Source of the DNA: an uncultured Alteromonadaceae bacterium
GTDB taxonomy: Bacteria; Pseudomonadota; Gammaproteobacteria; Enterobacterales; Alteromonadaceae
DNA: 64,000 nucleotides
Assembly (NCBI GenBank): GCA_938085045.1
Contig: CALKGI010000028.1
Coordinates: forward strand, 1 to 64,000
Direction of reading: 5' to 3'
Made by a program: the position numbers and the translations under genes. Shown one piece after another: positions 9,228-17,548 of this stretch; position 1 is the first letter of the stretch, and each line of letters opens with the position of its first letter. The notes below the pieces were generated by a model. The model worked only from the letters and a program-made list of their open reading frames with translations. It did not search any database and was not told the origin of the DNA.

Positions 9228-9431
9228 AGTATAATTCTCTTAAATTCAAATGGGTGTATAAAGGCCATATATTGCCAGCCTGTAAAAAGCGGTGGCTATT
9301 CTAACCCATTAGGCGGTTTGATTGCTATGAAACTGATGCATTTTCGAACTTTATTGCGCTTAACTGTGCAATCGGGTAAGCTGCACCGCCGCAATTTGGG
9401 CGGTCACTTTAATATAGAGAGCACTAAATAG

Positions 9432-10814
9432 ATGAGTTTTACCGATCTCGGTTTATCTACAGCAATCCTTGAAGCCGTTGAACAACAAGGCTACGACACC
9501 CCTTCACCAATTCAGGCGCAGGCTATCCCTGCTGTACTTGAAGGCAAGGACGTAATGGCGGCGGCCCAAACGGGTACGGGTAAAACCGCAGGGTTTACTT
9601 TGCCTATTCTCGAACGCTTGAGTGGTGGCGCAAAAGTTAAGTCTAATCATATCCGAACGTTAGTTTTAACGCCTACACGCGAATTGGCAGCCCAAGTGGG
9701 TGAAAGTGTCAGTCTTTATGGCAAAAACTTGCCTTTAACCTCAGCGGTTGTGTTTGGCGGGGTAAAAATTAACCCGCAAATGCAAAAGCTCAGAGGCGGC
9801 GTTGATATTTTGGTTGCTACCCCCGGACGTTTGATGGATTTACATGGCCAAAAGGCGGTGAAATTCGACCAAGTTGAAGTATTGGTGCTCGACGAAGCCG
9901 ACAGAATGCTCGACATGGGCTTTATCCGAGACATTAAAAAAATTCTGGCGCTATTGCCTAAGAAACGTCAAAACCTGATGTTCTCGGCAACGTTTTCTGA
10001 CGATATTAGAAATTTGGCCAAAGGTCTGGTTAATAACCCGGTTGAGATTTCGGTTAGCCCGCGCAATACCACAGCGCAAAGGGTAGAGCAGTGGATTCAC
10101 CCAGTCGACAAAAACCAAAAATCTAAATTACTGATTAAATTAATTAACGATGGCAACTGGCGACAAGTGCTGGTGTTCACCCGAACCAAACACGGTGCCA
10201 ATCGTTTAACCAAAAGTCTAGAGGCGCAAAAAATCAGCGCTGCTGCCATTCATGGCAACAAAAGCCAAGGCGCACGAACCAAAGCGTTGGCCAATTTTAA
10301 ATCTGGCGAAATCAGAGTGTTAGTTGCCACAGATATCGCCGCTCGTGGTCTAGACATAGAGCAATTGCCGCAGGTTGTGAACTATGAATTGCCAAACGTG
10401 CCAGAAGATTACGTTCACCGCATAGGCCGTACAGGCAGAGCAGGGGCCAGTGGCCATGCCGTGTCGTTGGTTATGGCAGATGAATTCAAGCAATTAATAG
10501 ACATTGAACGTGTGATTCAAAAACACCTGACTCGTGAAGTTGTAAAAGGTTTTGAACCGGCTAACCCATTGCCAAAATCACCAGCAATTAGAGCGGTTAA
10601 AGCCAAAAAACCGAAAAAGCCTAAGGTTGAGCATCAAGACGGCCAACGTTCAGGTGAAGTGGCCAGTGGTCATAAACCGGTGAGCAAAAATAGACGCCAT
10701 GTAGGTGGGCAGCAGTCTGGTCAAAACCAAAATCAAAGTGATGGTAACACCAAGCCGAGCAATCGTCATCGTCGACCTAGCCGCGCCTCTCATCAGGCGG
10801 CTAAGCCTTCTTAA
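9432..10814 (+). CDS. rhlE: DEAD-box RNA helicase RhlE
   Basis: ATP-dependent RNA helicase of 460 residues acting in ribosome assembly and RNA decay. The Q motif is at TPSPIQ (23-28), Walker A AQTGTGKT at 45-52, DEAD at 154-157, SAT after it, and [10 protein letters not shown] in domain 2. Residues beyond about 375 form a basic, Gln/Asn-rich disordered tail ([25 protein letters not shown]) typical of RhlE RNA anchoring. The gene ends just before a strong hairpin at 10828. The 204-base region upstream is shared with divergent ybiT. Confidence 0.93.
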   Translation: MSFTDLGLSTAILEAVEQQGYDTPSPIQAQAIPAVLEGKDVMAAAQTGTGKTAGFTLPILERLSGGAKVKSNHIRTLVLTPTRELAAQVGESVSLYGKNLPLTSAVVFGGVKINPQMQKLRGGVDILVATPGRLMDLHGQKAVKFDQVEVLVLDEADRMLDMGFIRDIKKILALLPKKRQNLMFSATFSDDIRNLAKGLVNNPVEISVSPRNTTAQRVEQWIHPVDKNQKSKLLIKLINDGNWRQVLVFTRTKHGANRLTKSLEAQKISAAAIHGNKSQGARTKALANFKSGEIRVLVATDIAARGLDIEQLPQVVNYELPNVPEDYVHRIGRTGRAGASGHAVSLVMADEFKQLIDIERVIQKHLTREVVKGFEPANPLPKSPAIRAVKAKKPKKPKVEHQDGQRSGEVASGHKPVSKNRRHVGGQQSGQNQNQSDGNTKPSNRHRRPSRASHQAAKPS

Positions 10815-10827
10815 ATCTATTATGTTA

Positions 10828-10861
10828 CCCCAAAAGCGCGAATTCATTCACGCTTTTGGGG
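10828..10861. terminator. Bidirectional terminator after rhlE
   Basis: A perfect 11-bp stem, CCCCAAAAGCG (10828-10838) with CGCTTTTGGGG (10851-10861) around a 12-base loop, lies between the convergent rhlE and VOC genes. A and T runs within the stem allow use in both directions, although neither flank carries a long U tract. Confidence 0.75.
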
Positions 10862-10862
10862 T

Positions 10863-11234
10863 TTAACAATGTTGGTCAATCAAAATCGGGTTGCCATCAG
10901 GGTCTACCACCATAAAACTGCCTGGGCCTTCGCCGCTTTCATCTGTAGGGTTTATCACTGCAACGCCATCACCTTTCAGTGACTTTTGTAAATCTCGTAC
11001 ATCGGTAAATTCTGGCAAACCTTTGGCATCTTGGTCCCAACCGGGATTAAAGGTCATCATATTTTTGTCGAACATACCTTGAAATAAACCGATGATGTGT
11101 TGGTCGTTTTTCATGATCAGCCAGTTTTGTTCAAACTCGCCGCCAAATTGCTCAAAACCCAGTTTTTGGTAAAATGCTTTTGAAGCCGCTAAGTCTTTTA
11201 CGGTCAAACTTATTGAAAATGCACCTAATTTCAT
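10863..11234 (-). CDS. VOC (glyoxalase/bleomycin-resistance) protein
   Basis: Single VOC-domain protein of 123 residues with the paired beta-alpha-beta-beta-beta modules: GAFSISLTVKDLAASKAFYQ, FEQNWLIM, and the C-terminal DESGEGPGSFMVVDPDGNPI. Members are metal-dependent dioxygenases, isomerases or drug-binding proteins; the substrate here cannot be told. A ribosome site CAGGAG precedes the ATG by 7 bases. Two perfect palindromes lie directly upstream (11254-11290) and may be operators. Confidence 0.82.
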   Translation of the reverse strand: MKLGAFSISLTVKDLAASKAFYQKLGFEQFGGEFEQNWLIMKNDQHIIGLFQGMFDKNMMTFNPGWDQDAKGLPEFTDVRDLQKSLKGDGVAVINPTDESGEGPGSFMVVDPDGNPILIDQHC

Positions 11235-11253
11235 GTTTTTCTCCTGATGGTTA

Positions 11254-11290
11254 TTTTAGCTGAGCTAAAACCTGTAGTATCGCTACAGGT
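11254..11290. promoter_or_regulatory. Adjacent palindromes, MerR-operator-like
   Basis: Two perfect inverted repeats overlap by one base: TTTTAGC-TGA-GCTAAAA (11254-11270) and ACCTGTAG-N5-CTACAGGT (11270-11290). The second has the 21-bp dyad layout seen in MerR-family operators such as those of CadR/PbrR. They sit 20 bases upstream of the VOC start and 141 upstream of the diguanylate cyclase. No MerR gene is in view, so the regulator is unknown. Confidence 0.45.
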
Positions 11291-11430
11291 TAGGCTTAGG
11301 TGGTATTGTCTTAACCCTTGTTTATATAGGGGTTTTAGTTAATTACATCACAATAATCCTAGCAGGAATCTGTGCAGGTGGATTAATTAAATGCACCCCT
11401 CTATACTCGAAATAACAGCGAAATAATGAC

Positions 11431-12660
11431 ATGGTCGTGATGAGTCAATTTGATCCGAAAAAAAATAACAACGCCATTTTTGGCCTTGCCTTTACTATTG
11501 CGGTGCTGATCTTGGTCAACGGTGCTTTTGCCTTTTGGCAGATGCAACAGGTAAAGCAAGAGTTTGAAGATGTTGCCAACCGAGACCTACCTTTGGTTTC
11601 GCAATTGTTGCCACTGATTGACCGCCAGTTTGAACAAACCTTATTGATAGAAAAACTCGATCAACTCGGGCCTGATCACCGTGCTCAGGTTATCGCTATT
11701 TTGCAAGACAGCTTTTTGCGCACCGGTGAAAAATTCAAAGCCTCGCTAAATAAGCTCAATGAATTTATTCAAGTACAAACCGCTTCGGCAACCGAGCAAA
11801 CTCGCCGAGAGTTGGGCCGAGTTAACGCTATGTTGGGGCAAATTGGTCAAGAACATCAGCAGTATCAACAGCAAGTTGCATGGATGGTCGAGGCCATAAA
11901 AGGCCCGCAATCTCACATTGAAACCAGTGTTATTACCAAAGTCAGTAAACAAGAAAAGGCGTTGCGGGCCGAATTGCTCGCGATGCGTGATGAAGTGCAA
12001 CAGTTTACTCAACATTCAGCTGATGCAGTAGATAAACACGAAACTCTGGTGATCCAAGAAACCACAGTGTTCACTTTGTTTGTCTTTTCGCTCGGTGCTG
12101 CGATGCTGTTTTTCATTGGTAAAGTGATGGCGGCCAGAGATGAGGCTATTAACGAAATCACTTATCACGCGACGTTTGACTCATTAACTAAGTTGCATAA
12201 TCGGCGTTATTTTAATGAGCGATTCGACTCAGCCATTAAGGCAGCCACTCGTCATAATCAACCTTTGAGTGTGTGTTTGTGTGATTTAGACCATTTCAAA
12301 AAAATCAACGATACCCAAGGTCATCAAGCCGGAGATATTGCGTTGATAGGTTTTGCTGACATGCTAACGACTCACTTGCGAGCTGATGACGTGGCAGGGC
12401 GTTTTGGGGGGGATGAATTTGTGTTGTTTTTTCCCAATACCAAAGCTGGCGATGCGGTGAAATTGCTAGAACGAATCCGCCGTAAGCTGGCTAATAAGGT
12501 ATTTCATACCGGACAAGACGATGATTTTTCTATCACGGCCACTTTTGGCGTGACGGAGTTGTCGTTAGAGGCCAAAACCGTACCAGCCTTGTTGGGTATT
12601 GCCGACAAGGCGTTATATAAAGCCAAAGAAAATGGACGTGACCGGGTTCATGCTTTGTAG
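11431..12660 (+). CDS. Membrane diguanylate cyclase (GGDEF)
   Basis: Makes cyclic di-GMP from two GTP. Of 409 residues, TM1 is about 14-36, followed by a helical periplasmic sensor domain (about 37-205, rich in Glu/Gln coils), TM2 about 210-232 (TTVFTLFVFSLGAAMLFFIG), then the GGDEF domain. The active site GGDEF is intact at 326-330, and the inhibitory I-site RADD sits at the canonical spacing just upstream, so product feedback is expected. The start may be 11431 or the ATG at 11440 (MSQFD); neither has a strong ribosome site. Confidence 0.88.
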   Translation: MVVMSQFDPKKNNNAIFGLAFTIAVLILVNGAFAFWQMQQVKQEFEDVANRDLPLVSQLLPLIDRQFEQTLLIEKLDQLGPDHRAQVIAILQDSFLRTGEKFKASLNKLNEFIQVQTASATEQTRRELGRVNAMLGQIGQEHQQYQQQVAWMVEAIKGPQSHIETSVITKVSKQEKALRAELLAMRDEVQQFTQHSADAVDKHETLVIQETTVFTLFVFSLGAAMLFFIGKVMAARDEAINEITYHATFDSLTKLHNRRYFNERFDSAIKAATRHNQPLSVCLCDLDHFKKINDTQGHQAGDIALIGFADMLTTHLRADDVAGRFGGDEFVLFFPNTKAGDAVKLLERIRRKLANKVFHTGQDDDFSITATFGVTELSLEAKTVPALLGIADKALYKAKENGRDRVHAL

Positions 12661-12667
12661 TTGAAGG

Positions 12668-13012
12668 TTAAAAGTTAATTGAGCTTCTTTTTCGTTTGAT
12701 CACTACAGGTTCAGCTGGGGGCTGAGCTTTGGGCTGCTTGGCTTTAGTTGCTGTTTTTGCAGGCGCAGGTTTTGATGGTACGCTTTGCGTACTTACTGCT
12801 TCTCCTAGTTCAACCTGATAAGTCTCACCGTCAAATTCGATGATATCGCCACTAACAATTTTCTTTCTCTTTTGAACTTCAACCTCACCATTTAACAACA
12901 CATGGCCTGATGCTATCAGCATTTTTGCCTCGCCACCGCCGCCAACCAGTGATTCGAATTTTAATATTTTGTATAACTCTACTGGTTCATGGTTTATGTT
13001 GATGATTTTCAT
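12668..13012 (-). CDS. S4-domain RNA-binding protein (YbcJ-like)
   Basis: Small protein of 114 residues. The S4 fold occupies about residues 1-75: LYKILKFESLVGGGGEAKMLIASGHVLLNG, then the KRKKIVSGDIIEFDG strand. Residues 76-114 are an Ala/Pro/Lys-rich tail ending KRKRSS, probably a flexible RNA-binding extension. It resembles YbcJ of E. coli, whose role is linked to RNA or ribosomes but not defined. It converges on the diguanylate cyclase gene. Confidence 0.75.
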   Translation of the reverse strand: MKIININHEPVELYKILKFESLVGGGGEAKMLIASGHVLLNGEVEVQKRKKIVSGDIIEFDGETYQVELGEAVSTQSVPSKPAPAKTATKAKQPKAQPPAEPVVIKRKRSSINF

Positions 13013-13093
13013 TAATTTGGGCTCTGTTGGGTTGACCGGGTGGAGTATATCAGTGGGGCGCGCCTATGGCGAGGTCGTGCTGCGCACACTACA

Positions 13094-13275
13094 GTCAAAA
13101 GCTCTCACACGGAGGCGCGGCGTTACGGATGTTCTCGAAGAAGGGCAAAAAACAACAGAAGGAAAAGAATAAATTGAAGTTTGTAGACACCTAAATTGTC
13201 ATCCCCATCCCTTTGTTCTTAATCTTTTCCTCCGTGAACCTCCGCTTCACCGTGTCTCCGTGTGAAGCTTTTAAT
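13094..13275. repeat. CACGGAGG inverted-repeat element, copy 2
   Basis: Left arm about 13094-13120 (CTCACACGGAGGCGCGG, the rest diverged) and right arm about 13224-13273 (CCTCCGTGAACCTCCG then CCGTGTCTCCGTGTGAAGCT). It ends about 10 bases from the cpxA stop codon. Same family as 1719, 42374 and 48939. Confidence 0.75.
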
Positions 13276-13284
13276 CTCTAAACC

Positions 13285-14685
13285 TCAAAGCCCGCGATGC
13301 AAAGGCAACTTAACAGTCACCTCTAGCCCCTGTTCTTGATGATTATGGGCAACAATACTGCCGCCATGGCTGCGAATCGACTTTTCGGCAATCGCCAAGC
13401 CCAGCCCGGTGCCACCAGATGAGCGCTGTCGTGAGTCAGATACTCGGTAAAACGGCTGAAATAATTGTGACAATGCCGATGCTGGAACGCCAGGGCCAAA
13501 ATCTCTCACTTTTACAATCACTTGGCTTGCATCAACCTGTAAAGACACGGCTACCGTGGTATTTTGCTCGGTATATTTAACCGCGTTACGCACCACATTT
13601 TCAAACGCACTGGCGAGCAATGCTTGGTCGCCCATTACGTTGGCATCTTCTTTTGTCTCTAACGTTACGGCTTTTTCGTCGCCTTTGGCTTCAAAATTGG
13701 CGTCTTTGACCAAATACGAAAGCAACGATTTTAAACTGAGCGGAAACAATTCAATATTTTGTAACTGGCTTTCTAATCTCGATAGCCTTAGTACATCACC
13801 AATCATATCGTCTAAGCGATTGGCTTCGAGTTCTATGCGCTGCAAATGGCGCTCTAAGTCTTTAGAATCTGGTTGTATTGCCAACCCCAGTGCAATTTGC
13901 ATGCGGGCCAGTGGCGAACGTAATTCATGAGACACATCACCGAGTAGGCGCTTTTGTGCGGCCAGTAATTGCGAAATTTTGTCAGCCATATCATCAAAAT
14001 CTTGGCCAAGTTGGCCGAGTTCATCGTTACGCAGGGCCACACCGTTAGAGCGGGTGTCGAGGTTGCCTTGGGCCAGTGAGCGGTGGGCGTTTCGCAGTGA
14101 AAGAATGGGATTGGTTATCGACATAGCAACAAACAGGCTTAAAAATGCAGAGATCACCAATGGCAATCCAAGGCGCAGCCATAGCGGCAGGCTTCTAAAA
14201 CGCATCATTGGATGAGGGTCGTAACGACCTACGGCAAAAAGGCTATAGTTTGCGTGGTGGTCACTTATTTTAAATGGCCCATAGACAATAAACCCACCGA
14301 TGATTTTGGTTATAGGCGTGGGGTTGTCGGTTTTAAGTTGTTTTATATCAAACTCAGGTGGCAGTGGCTTGGCGCTTTTTAATGGCCCACCTTCTTTAGA
14401 CCACAAAATCATGTGGCTGCGCCTGACTCGGGGCGAACGAATGAGGCGTTCAAAATCATTAACCCCATTGCGTCTGCCACGGTGCAGGCGATCTTCAAAT
14501 GAATCTATTTGCGAGATTATGTAGGGGGGAATACGTTGCTTTTCAAGACCAGGATCAATTTGCGATGCGATGACAACCAAAGCCAGCACTGTTAACGCTA
14601 TCATCAACCAAAACCATAAAAACAGCTTACCAGCCAAATAATTCAGTGGATTCAAGCGCTTGTACCAAGCTTTATGAGCCGTCAT
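13285..14685 (-). CDS. cpxA: Envelope-stress sensor kinase CpxA
   Basis: Histidine kinase of 466 residues. TM1 about 17-41 (LAGKLFLWFWLMIALTVLAL), a periplasmic sensor domain about 42-165, TM2 about 170-192, HAMP, then the phosphoacceptor helix GDVSHELRSPLARMQ, N-box ENVVRNAVKYT, and G boxes DFGPGVP and GGTGLGLAIA. CpxA responds to misfolded envelope protein and phosphorylates CpxR. Its start shares one base with the cpxR stop (TAATG), so the two are coupled. The divergent CpxP-type genes support the Cpx assignment over other OmpR-family pairs. Confidence 0.88.
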   Translation of the reverse strand: MTAHKAWYKRLNPLNYLAGKLFLWFWLMIALTVLALVVIASQIDPGLEKQRIPPYIISQIDSFEDRLHRGRRNGVNDFERLIRSPRVRRSHMILWSKEGGPLKSAKPLPPEFDIKQLKTDNPTPITKIIGGFIVYGPFKISDHHANYSLFAVGRYDPHPMMRFRSLPLWLRLGLPLVISAFLSLFVAMSITNPILSLRNAHRSLAQGNLDTRSNGVALRNDELGQLGQDFDDMADKISQLLAAQKRLLGDVSHELRSPLARMQIALGLAIQPDSKDLERHLQRIELEANRLDDMIGDVLRLSRLESQLQNIELFPLSLKSLLSYLVKDANFEAKGDEKAVTLETKEDANVMGDQALLASAFENVVRNAVKYTEQNTTVAVSLQVDASQVIVKVRDFGPGVPASALSQLFQPFYRVSDSRQRSSGGTGLGLAIAEKSIRSHGGSIVAHNHQEQGLEVTVKLPLHRGL

Positions 14686-15380
14686 TATTGCGCCCCTTTG
14701 ATAAAGATATAACCGGCACCGCGCACGGTTTTAAGCTTGTCGTCGTCGCAAAACTTTTGCAGTTTTTTACGAATGTTGCTCAGGTGCATGTCGATACTGC
14801 GGTCAAAAGGCGCTAACCGTCTGCCTAGCACTTCTTGGCTGATGGTTTCTTTTGAAACGATTTCGCCGGGGCTGTTCATCAATAAGTGTAACATCTGAAA
14901 TTCGGTGCCAGTCAGTAAAACGTCATTACCTGCACAGGTGACCTGACGGCTAGAAAGGTCTAGCCTGACATTGTTGTAAAACAGTTCGCTTTGATGTTGC
15001 ACTGAGGCGATATGTTCAATGCGCCGGGTAATGGCTTTGATGCGGGCAACCAATTCGCGATGGTTAAAGGGCTTGGGAAGATAATCGTCGGCGCCGAGTT
15101 CTAGGCCAAATATACGGTCGAAATCATCGCCACGTGCGGTGAGCATCAATACCGGGGTTTTGTTTGTTACGCGCAATTGCTTGAGCACTTCAAAACCATC
15201 CATTTTTGGTAACATTACGTCGAGCAGAATCAAATCAAACTGAGTAGCATTGGCTTTGTGTAAACCCGCTTCACCATCGTGGGCCACGGTAATGTTCAAC
15301 CCTTGACTACTAAGGTACTCGGTTAACAACTCGGTGAGTTCTTGGTCGTCATCAATGAGTAAAAGTTTATATTCAGCCAT
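14685..15380 (-). CDS. cpxR: Response regulator CpxR
   Basis: OmpR-family regulator of 231 residues. The receiver domain shows the acidic pair DDD near residues 10-12, phospho-Asp in LILLDVMLPKMDG (about residue 54), TARG and KPFNHREL. The C-terminal winged helix (about 130-228) carries LTGTEFQMLHLLM and IDMHLSNIRKKL. CpxR controls envelope protein-folding genes by binding GTAAA-repeat boxes; such a box lies upstream of each of the two divergent CpxP-like genes. First gene of the cpxRA unit. Confidence 0.9.
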   Translation of the reverse strand: MAEYKLLLIDDDQELTELLTEYLSSQGLNITVAHDGEAGLHKANATQFDLILLDVMLPKMDGFEVLKQLRVTNKTPVLMLTARGDDFDRIFGLELGADDYLPKPFNHRELVARIKAITRRIEHIASVQHQSELFYNNVRLDLSSRQVTCAGNDVLLTGTEFQMLHLLMNSPGEIVSKETISQEVLGRRLAPFDRSIDMHLSNIRKKLQKFCDDDKLKTVRGAGYIFIKGAQ

Positions 15381-15466
15381 GCTTACCTGCCTTTTATCGT
15401 CCTGAAAATTAGGTCCATGTGATGTTTCAGGAAACCGTTCTGTTTAAGCAAGTGGAACTGCACTTA

Positions 15467-15486
15467 CTTTTCAACGAGTTGAAAAG
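15467..15486. promoter_or_regulatory. Palindrome in the cpxR leader
   Basis: The perfect dyad CTTTTCAAC-GA-GTTGAAAAG lies 87 bases upstream of the cpxR start, next to a smaller dyad AAGTG-N6-CACTT (15450-15465). The 334-base gap 15381-15714 otherwise holds CCCGGCCGGG (15581-15590) and the CpxR box at 15601; no gene is seen in it. The dyad could be an operator or a hairpin in the cpxR mRNA leader. Confidence 0.4.
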
Positions 15487-15600
15487 GCGGCACATCCGTG
15501 TACCGCGTAGCCAGTGCCTAACAACATCTGTTTTGGGGTGGGCACTGGCTTGTTATGTATTACGTGCATTTTATCGCTTACCCGGCCGGGTTTGTAAAGC

Positions 15601-15616
15601 TTTACATAACCTTTAC
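15601..15616 (+). promoter_or_regulatory. CpxR box upstream of first cpxP-like gene
   Basis: TTTAC-N6-TTTAC, the reverse complement of the CpxR consensus GTAAA-N(4-8)-GTAAA, lies 98 bases before the ATG. A further inverted GTAAA (15594-15598) precedes it. The 25-30 bases downstream (TTCATCACGTT then CTTTGCATTG) recur at the second box, so the whole promoter seems duplicated. It may also serve autoregulation of cpxRA. Confidence 0.7.
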
Positions 15617-15714
15617 AGTTCATCACGTTGCTTTGCATTGAGGTCTGTAGACTTGGTTTCAAGGTCATCAAACAAGACCGCAACACACAACAATCACTGT
15701 ATTGGAGCATCATT

Positions 15715-16212
15715 ATGAAAAATATCGTATCAGTATTAGGCTTAGGTTTCGCATTAACTTTTGGCGGCGCAGTATTGGCAGAAGGTCACAATGGGTTTGA
15801 ACGTGGCGAAGGTAAAGGCGGCCATGGCGGCAAAGGGCACATGATGAAACGCATGTTCTCAAAACTCGATTTAACCGACGAACAGCAAACGTCAATTGAC
15901 GCCCTACGCGACCAAATGCACGACTCTATGGAAGCCCTTCGCGGTGAAGGCGAGCGTGAAGATTTACGTGCTCAAATGAAATCTGTGGTACAGGCCGAAA
16001 CATTTGATGAAGAAGCCTTTAAAGCCATGTTGGCAAGTAAACACGCCAAAAAGACAGAAGCGGCTGTTATTAAAGCCAAAATGAAAAACGGCGTTTGGAA
16101 TGTATTGACCGCCGAGCAGCAAGAACAAATGACCGCGATGATGGACGAAAAACGTGAGCGCCGTGGTGGTAAACGTGGCATGCGTCGTGACGGTGGTGGT
16201 TTAAGCAAATAA
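15715..16212 (+). CDS. cpxP: CpxP/Spy-family periplasmic protein, first copy
   Basis: Periplasmic LTxxQ-motif chaperone/adaptor, 165 residues from the ATG at 15715, which gives a clean signal peptide (MKNIVSVLGLGFALTFGGAVLA) behind a TGGAG ribosome site; the upstream in-frame ATG at 15628 is disregarded. The mature N-terminus is Gly/His-rich (GKGGHGGKGHMMKRM), a possible metal site. LTDEQ and LTAEQ motifs bracket a helical body. CpxP inhibits CpxA and delivers misfolded proteins for degradation. It is divergent from cpxRA and followed by a paralogue. Confidence 0.85.
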   Translation: MKNIVSVLGLGFALTFGGAVLAEGHNGFERGEGKGGHGGKGHMMKRMFSKLDLTDEQQTSIDALRDQMHDSMEALRGEGEREDLRAQMKSVVQAETFDEEAFKAMLASKHAKKTEAAVIKAKMKNGVWNVLTAEQQEQMTAMMDEKRERRGGKRGMRRDGGGLSK

Positions 16213-16217
16213 CCACC

Positions 16218-16233
16218 TTTACACAACCTTTAC
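16218..16233 (+). promoter_or_regulatory. CpxR box upstream of second cpxP-like gene
   Basis: TTTAC-N6-TTTAC with the same 6-base spacer as the first box, followed by the same CTTCATCACGTT then CTTTGCATTGCG block. It starts six bases after the stop of the first cpxP-like gene and 109 bases before the next ATG, giving the second copy its own Cpx-type promoter. Confidence 0.7.
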
Positions 16234-16342
16234 ACTTCATCACGTTCCTTTGCATTGCGTTGTGTACACTTTAGTCATCGGGTTAGCAGTTACTCAGCAA
16301 ACAGTTTAGCGAACAACAAACAAAACATTTTGGAGTCACATC

Positions 16343-16852
16343 ATGAAAAAGATTTTATCAGTATTAGGTTTGGGTTTGGCATTAGCATTTGGTGGCGTTG
16401 CCATGGCACAAGGCGACCGCAGTTCAGAACGCACTTTTGACCACAGTGCAGAGCGCGGCCACGGTGGCAATGGCCATCATATGATGAAACGCATGTTCTC
16501 GAAGCTTGATTTGAGCGAAGAGCAGCAAACGCAAGTTAAAGCTTTGAGAGAACAAATGAAGGCCGACATGCAGGCGCTTCGTGGCGATAGCGAGCGCAGT
16601 AATATGCGTGACCTAATGAAATCTATCGTACAGGCCGAAACTTTTGACGAAGATGCTTTTAGAGCTATGTTGGCCGACAAGCAAGCGAAAAAGACAGAAG
16701 CGGCGGTGATTAAAGCTAAAATGAAAAATGGTGTTTGGAATACCCTTAACGCTGAGCAACAGGCTAAAATGACTGAAATGATGGAAAGTCGTGGTAAACG
16801 TCATGGTGATCGCCAAATGCGTCGTCACGGCGGCGGTGACTATAACAAATAA
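16343..16852 (+). CDS. CpxP/Spy-family periplasmic protein, second copy
   Basis: Paralogue of the preceding gene, 169 residues, with signal peptide (MKKILSVLGLGLALAFGGVAMA) and a TGGAG ribosome site. It shares HHMMKRMFSKLDL, the QAETFDEDAF segment and AEAAVIKAKMKNGVWN-like stretches with copy 1. Its LTxxQ motifs have drifted to LSEEQ and LNAEQ, and the N-terminus is less glycine-rich (RGHGGNGHHMMKRM). This points to a tandem duplication including the promoter, then divergence. Its role is probably Cpx-controlled periplasmic quality control or metal response. Confidence 0.82.
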   Translation: MKKILSVLGLGLALAFGGVAMAQGDRSSERTFDHSAERGHGGNGHHMMKRMFSKLDLSEEQQTQVKALREQMKADMQALRGDSERSNMRDLMKSIVQAETFDEDAFRAMLADKQAKKTEAAVIKAKMKNGVWNTLNAEQQAKMTEMMESRGKRHGDRQMRRHGGGDYNK

Positions 16853-17109
16853 GCCTAAATTTCATATATAAGTGACCATCGGGAGCTGTATTCTACGGCT
16901 CCGACAATACCCTCTTTAAATTCGCTACAAATATACACAATTCCTATCTCTTTGAAATATATCATTATTGTTTTTTTATGGTATATTTATTACACATTAT
17001 GGCGGTAAATTGATAACCTTTTTTACGTTTCATCTATACAATGACCTCAACTTTTTGGTTACGGCCAAATTGTAATCATAATGAAGAAGTAACTAAGGAA
17101 GCAATAACG

Positions 17110-17529
17110 ATGACTATCAAAACCACCAGCAGTTTCAAAAGCAAAATTAAAGATGTTGCCACATACGCCGTATTGATTGGGATAGGCCTAGGTGTCGGTT
17201 TAGGCGCTAAAAAAGCTTATACTTGGTATAACGAAGCACCGGCTTATGTAGAAACCAACACCGCTGTCCATTTTGCCAATACTGAGCAAAAAGTGGTCAT
17301 TTACGGCACGCAGTGGTGTCCATTCTGTACCAAGGCAAAGGCATTTTTGACCGACAATAACATCCCATTTGTAGAGCGTGATATTGAAAAAGACGGTCAA
17401 AAAGTCTCGGCATTATTTGATACTATTGGCACGCCGGGTATTCCAAAAATTGTGATTGGTAATAGAATTCTCACCGGCTTTAATCAGGCTGTACTTCAAC
17501 AAGAATTGAAACAACAGCAATTGTTATAA
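17110..17529 (+). CDS. Membrane-anchored glutaredoxin
   Basis: Thioredoxin-fold protein of 139 residues from the ATG at 17110, which follows TAAGGAAGC at good spacing; the ATG at 17041 in frame would add 23 unlikely residues. Residues 18-36 form a hydrophobic segment (AVLIGIGLGVGLGAKKAY). The glutaredoxin domain follows: VVIYGTQWCPFCTKAKAFL (active site CPFC), RDIEKDGQ and cis-Pro region GTPGIPKIVIGN. Topology cannot be decided here; if N-in, the domain would face the periplasm, where dithiol exchange would fit the nearby Cpx locus (inferred). Confidence 0.82.
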   Translation: MTIKTTSSFKSKIKDVATYAVLIGIGLGVGLGAKKAYTWYNEAPAYVETNTAVHFANTEQKVVIYGTQWCPFCTKAKAFLTDNNIPFVERDIEKDGQKVSALFDTIGTPGIPKIVIGNRILTGFNQAVLQQELKQQQLL

Positions 17530-17548
17530 TCTCTATCGAAATAATTTG

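Noticed and set aside
9198-9431. Plus-strand frame of 77 codons before rhlE
   Set aside because: Overlaps the ybiT start and the divergent promoter region; no recognisable protein features.
15419-15718. Plus-strand frame of 99 codons between cpxR and cpxP
   Set aside because: Covers the regulatory region with palindromes and the CpxR box; no protein features.
16853-17109. Terminator hairpin GGAGC/GCTCC near 16882
   Set aside because: The stem is only five pairs with no T run; support is too weak.
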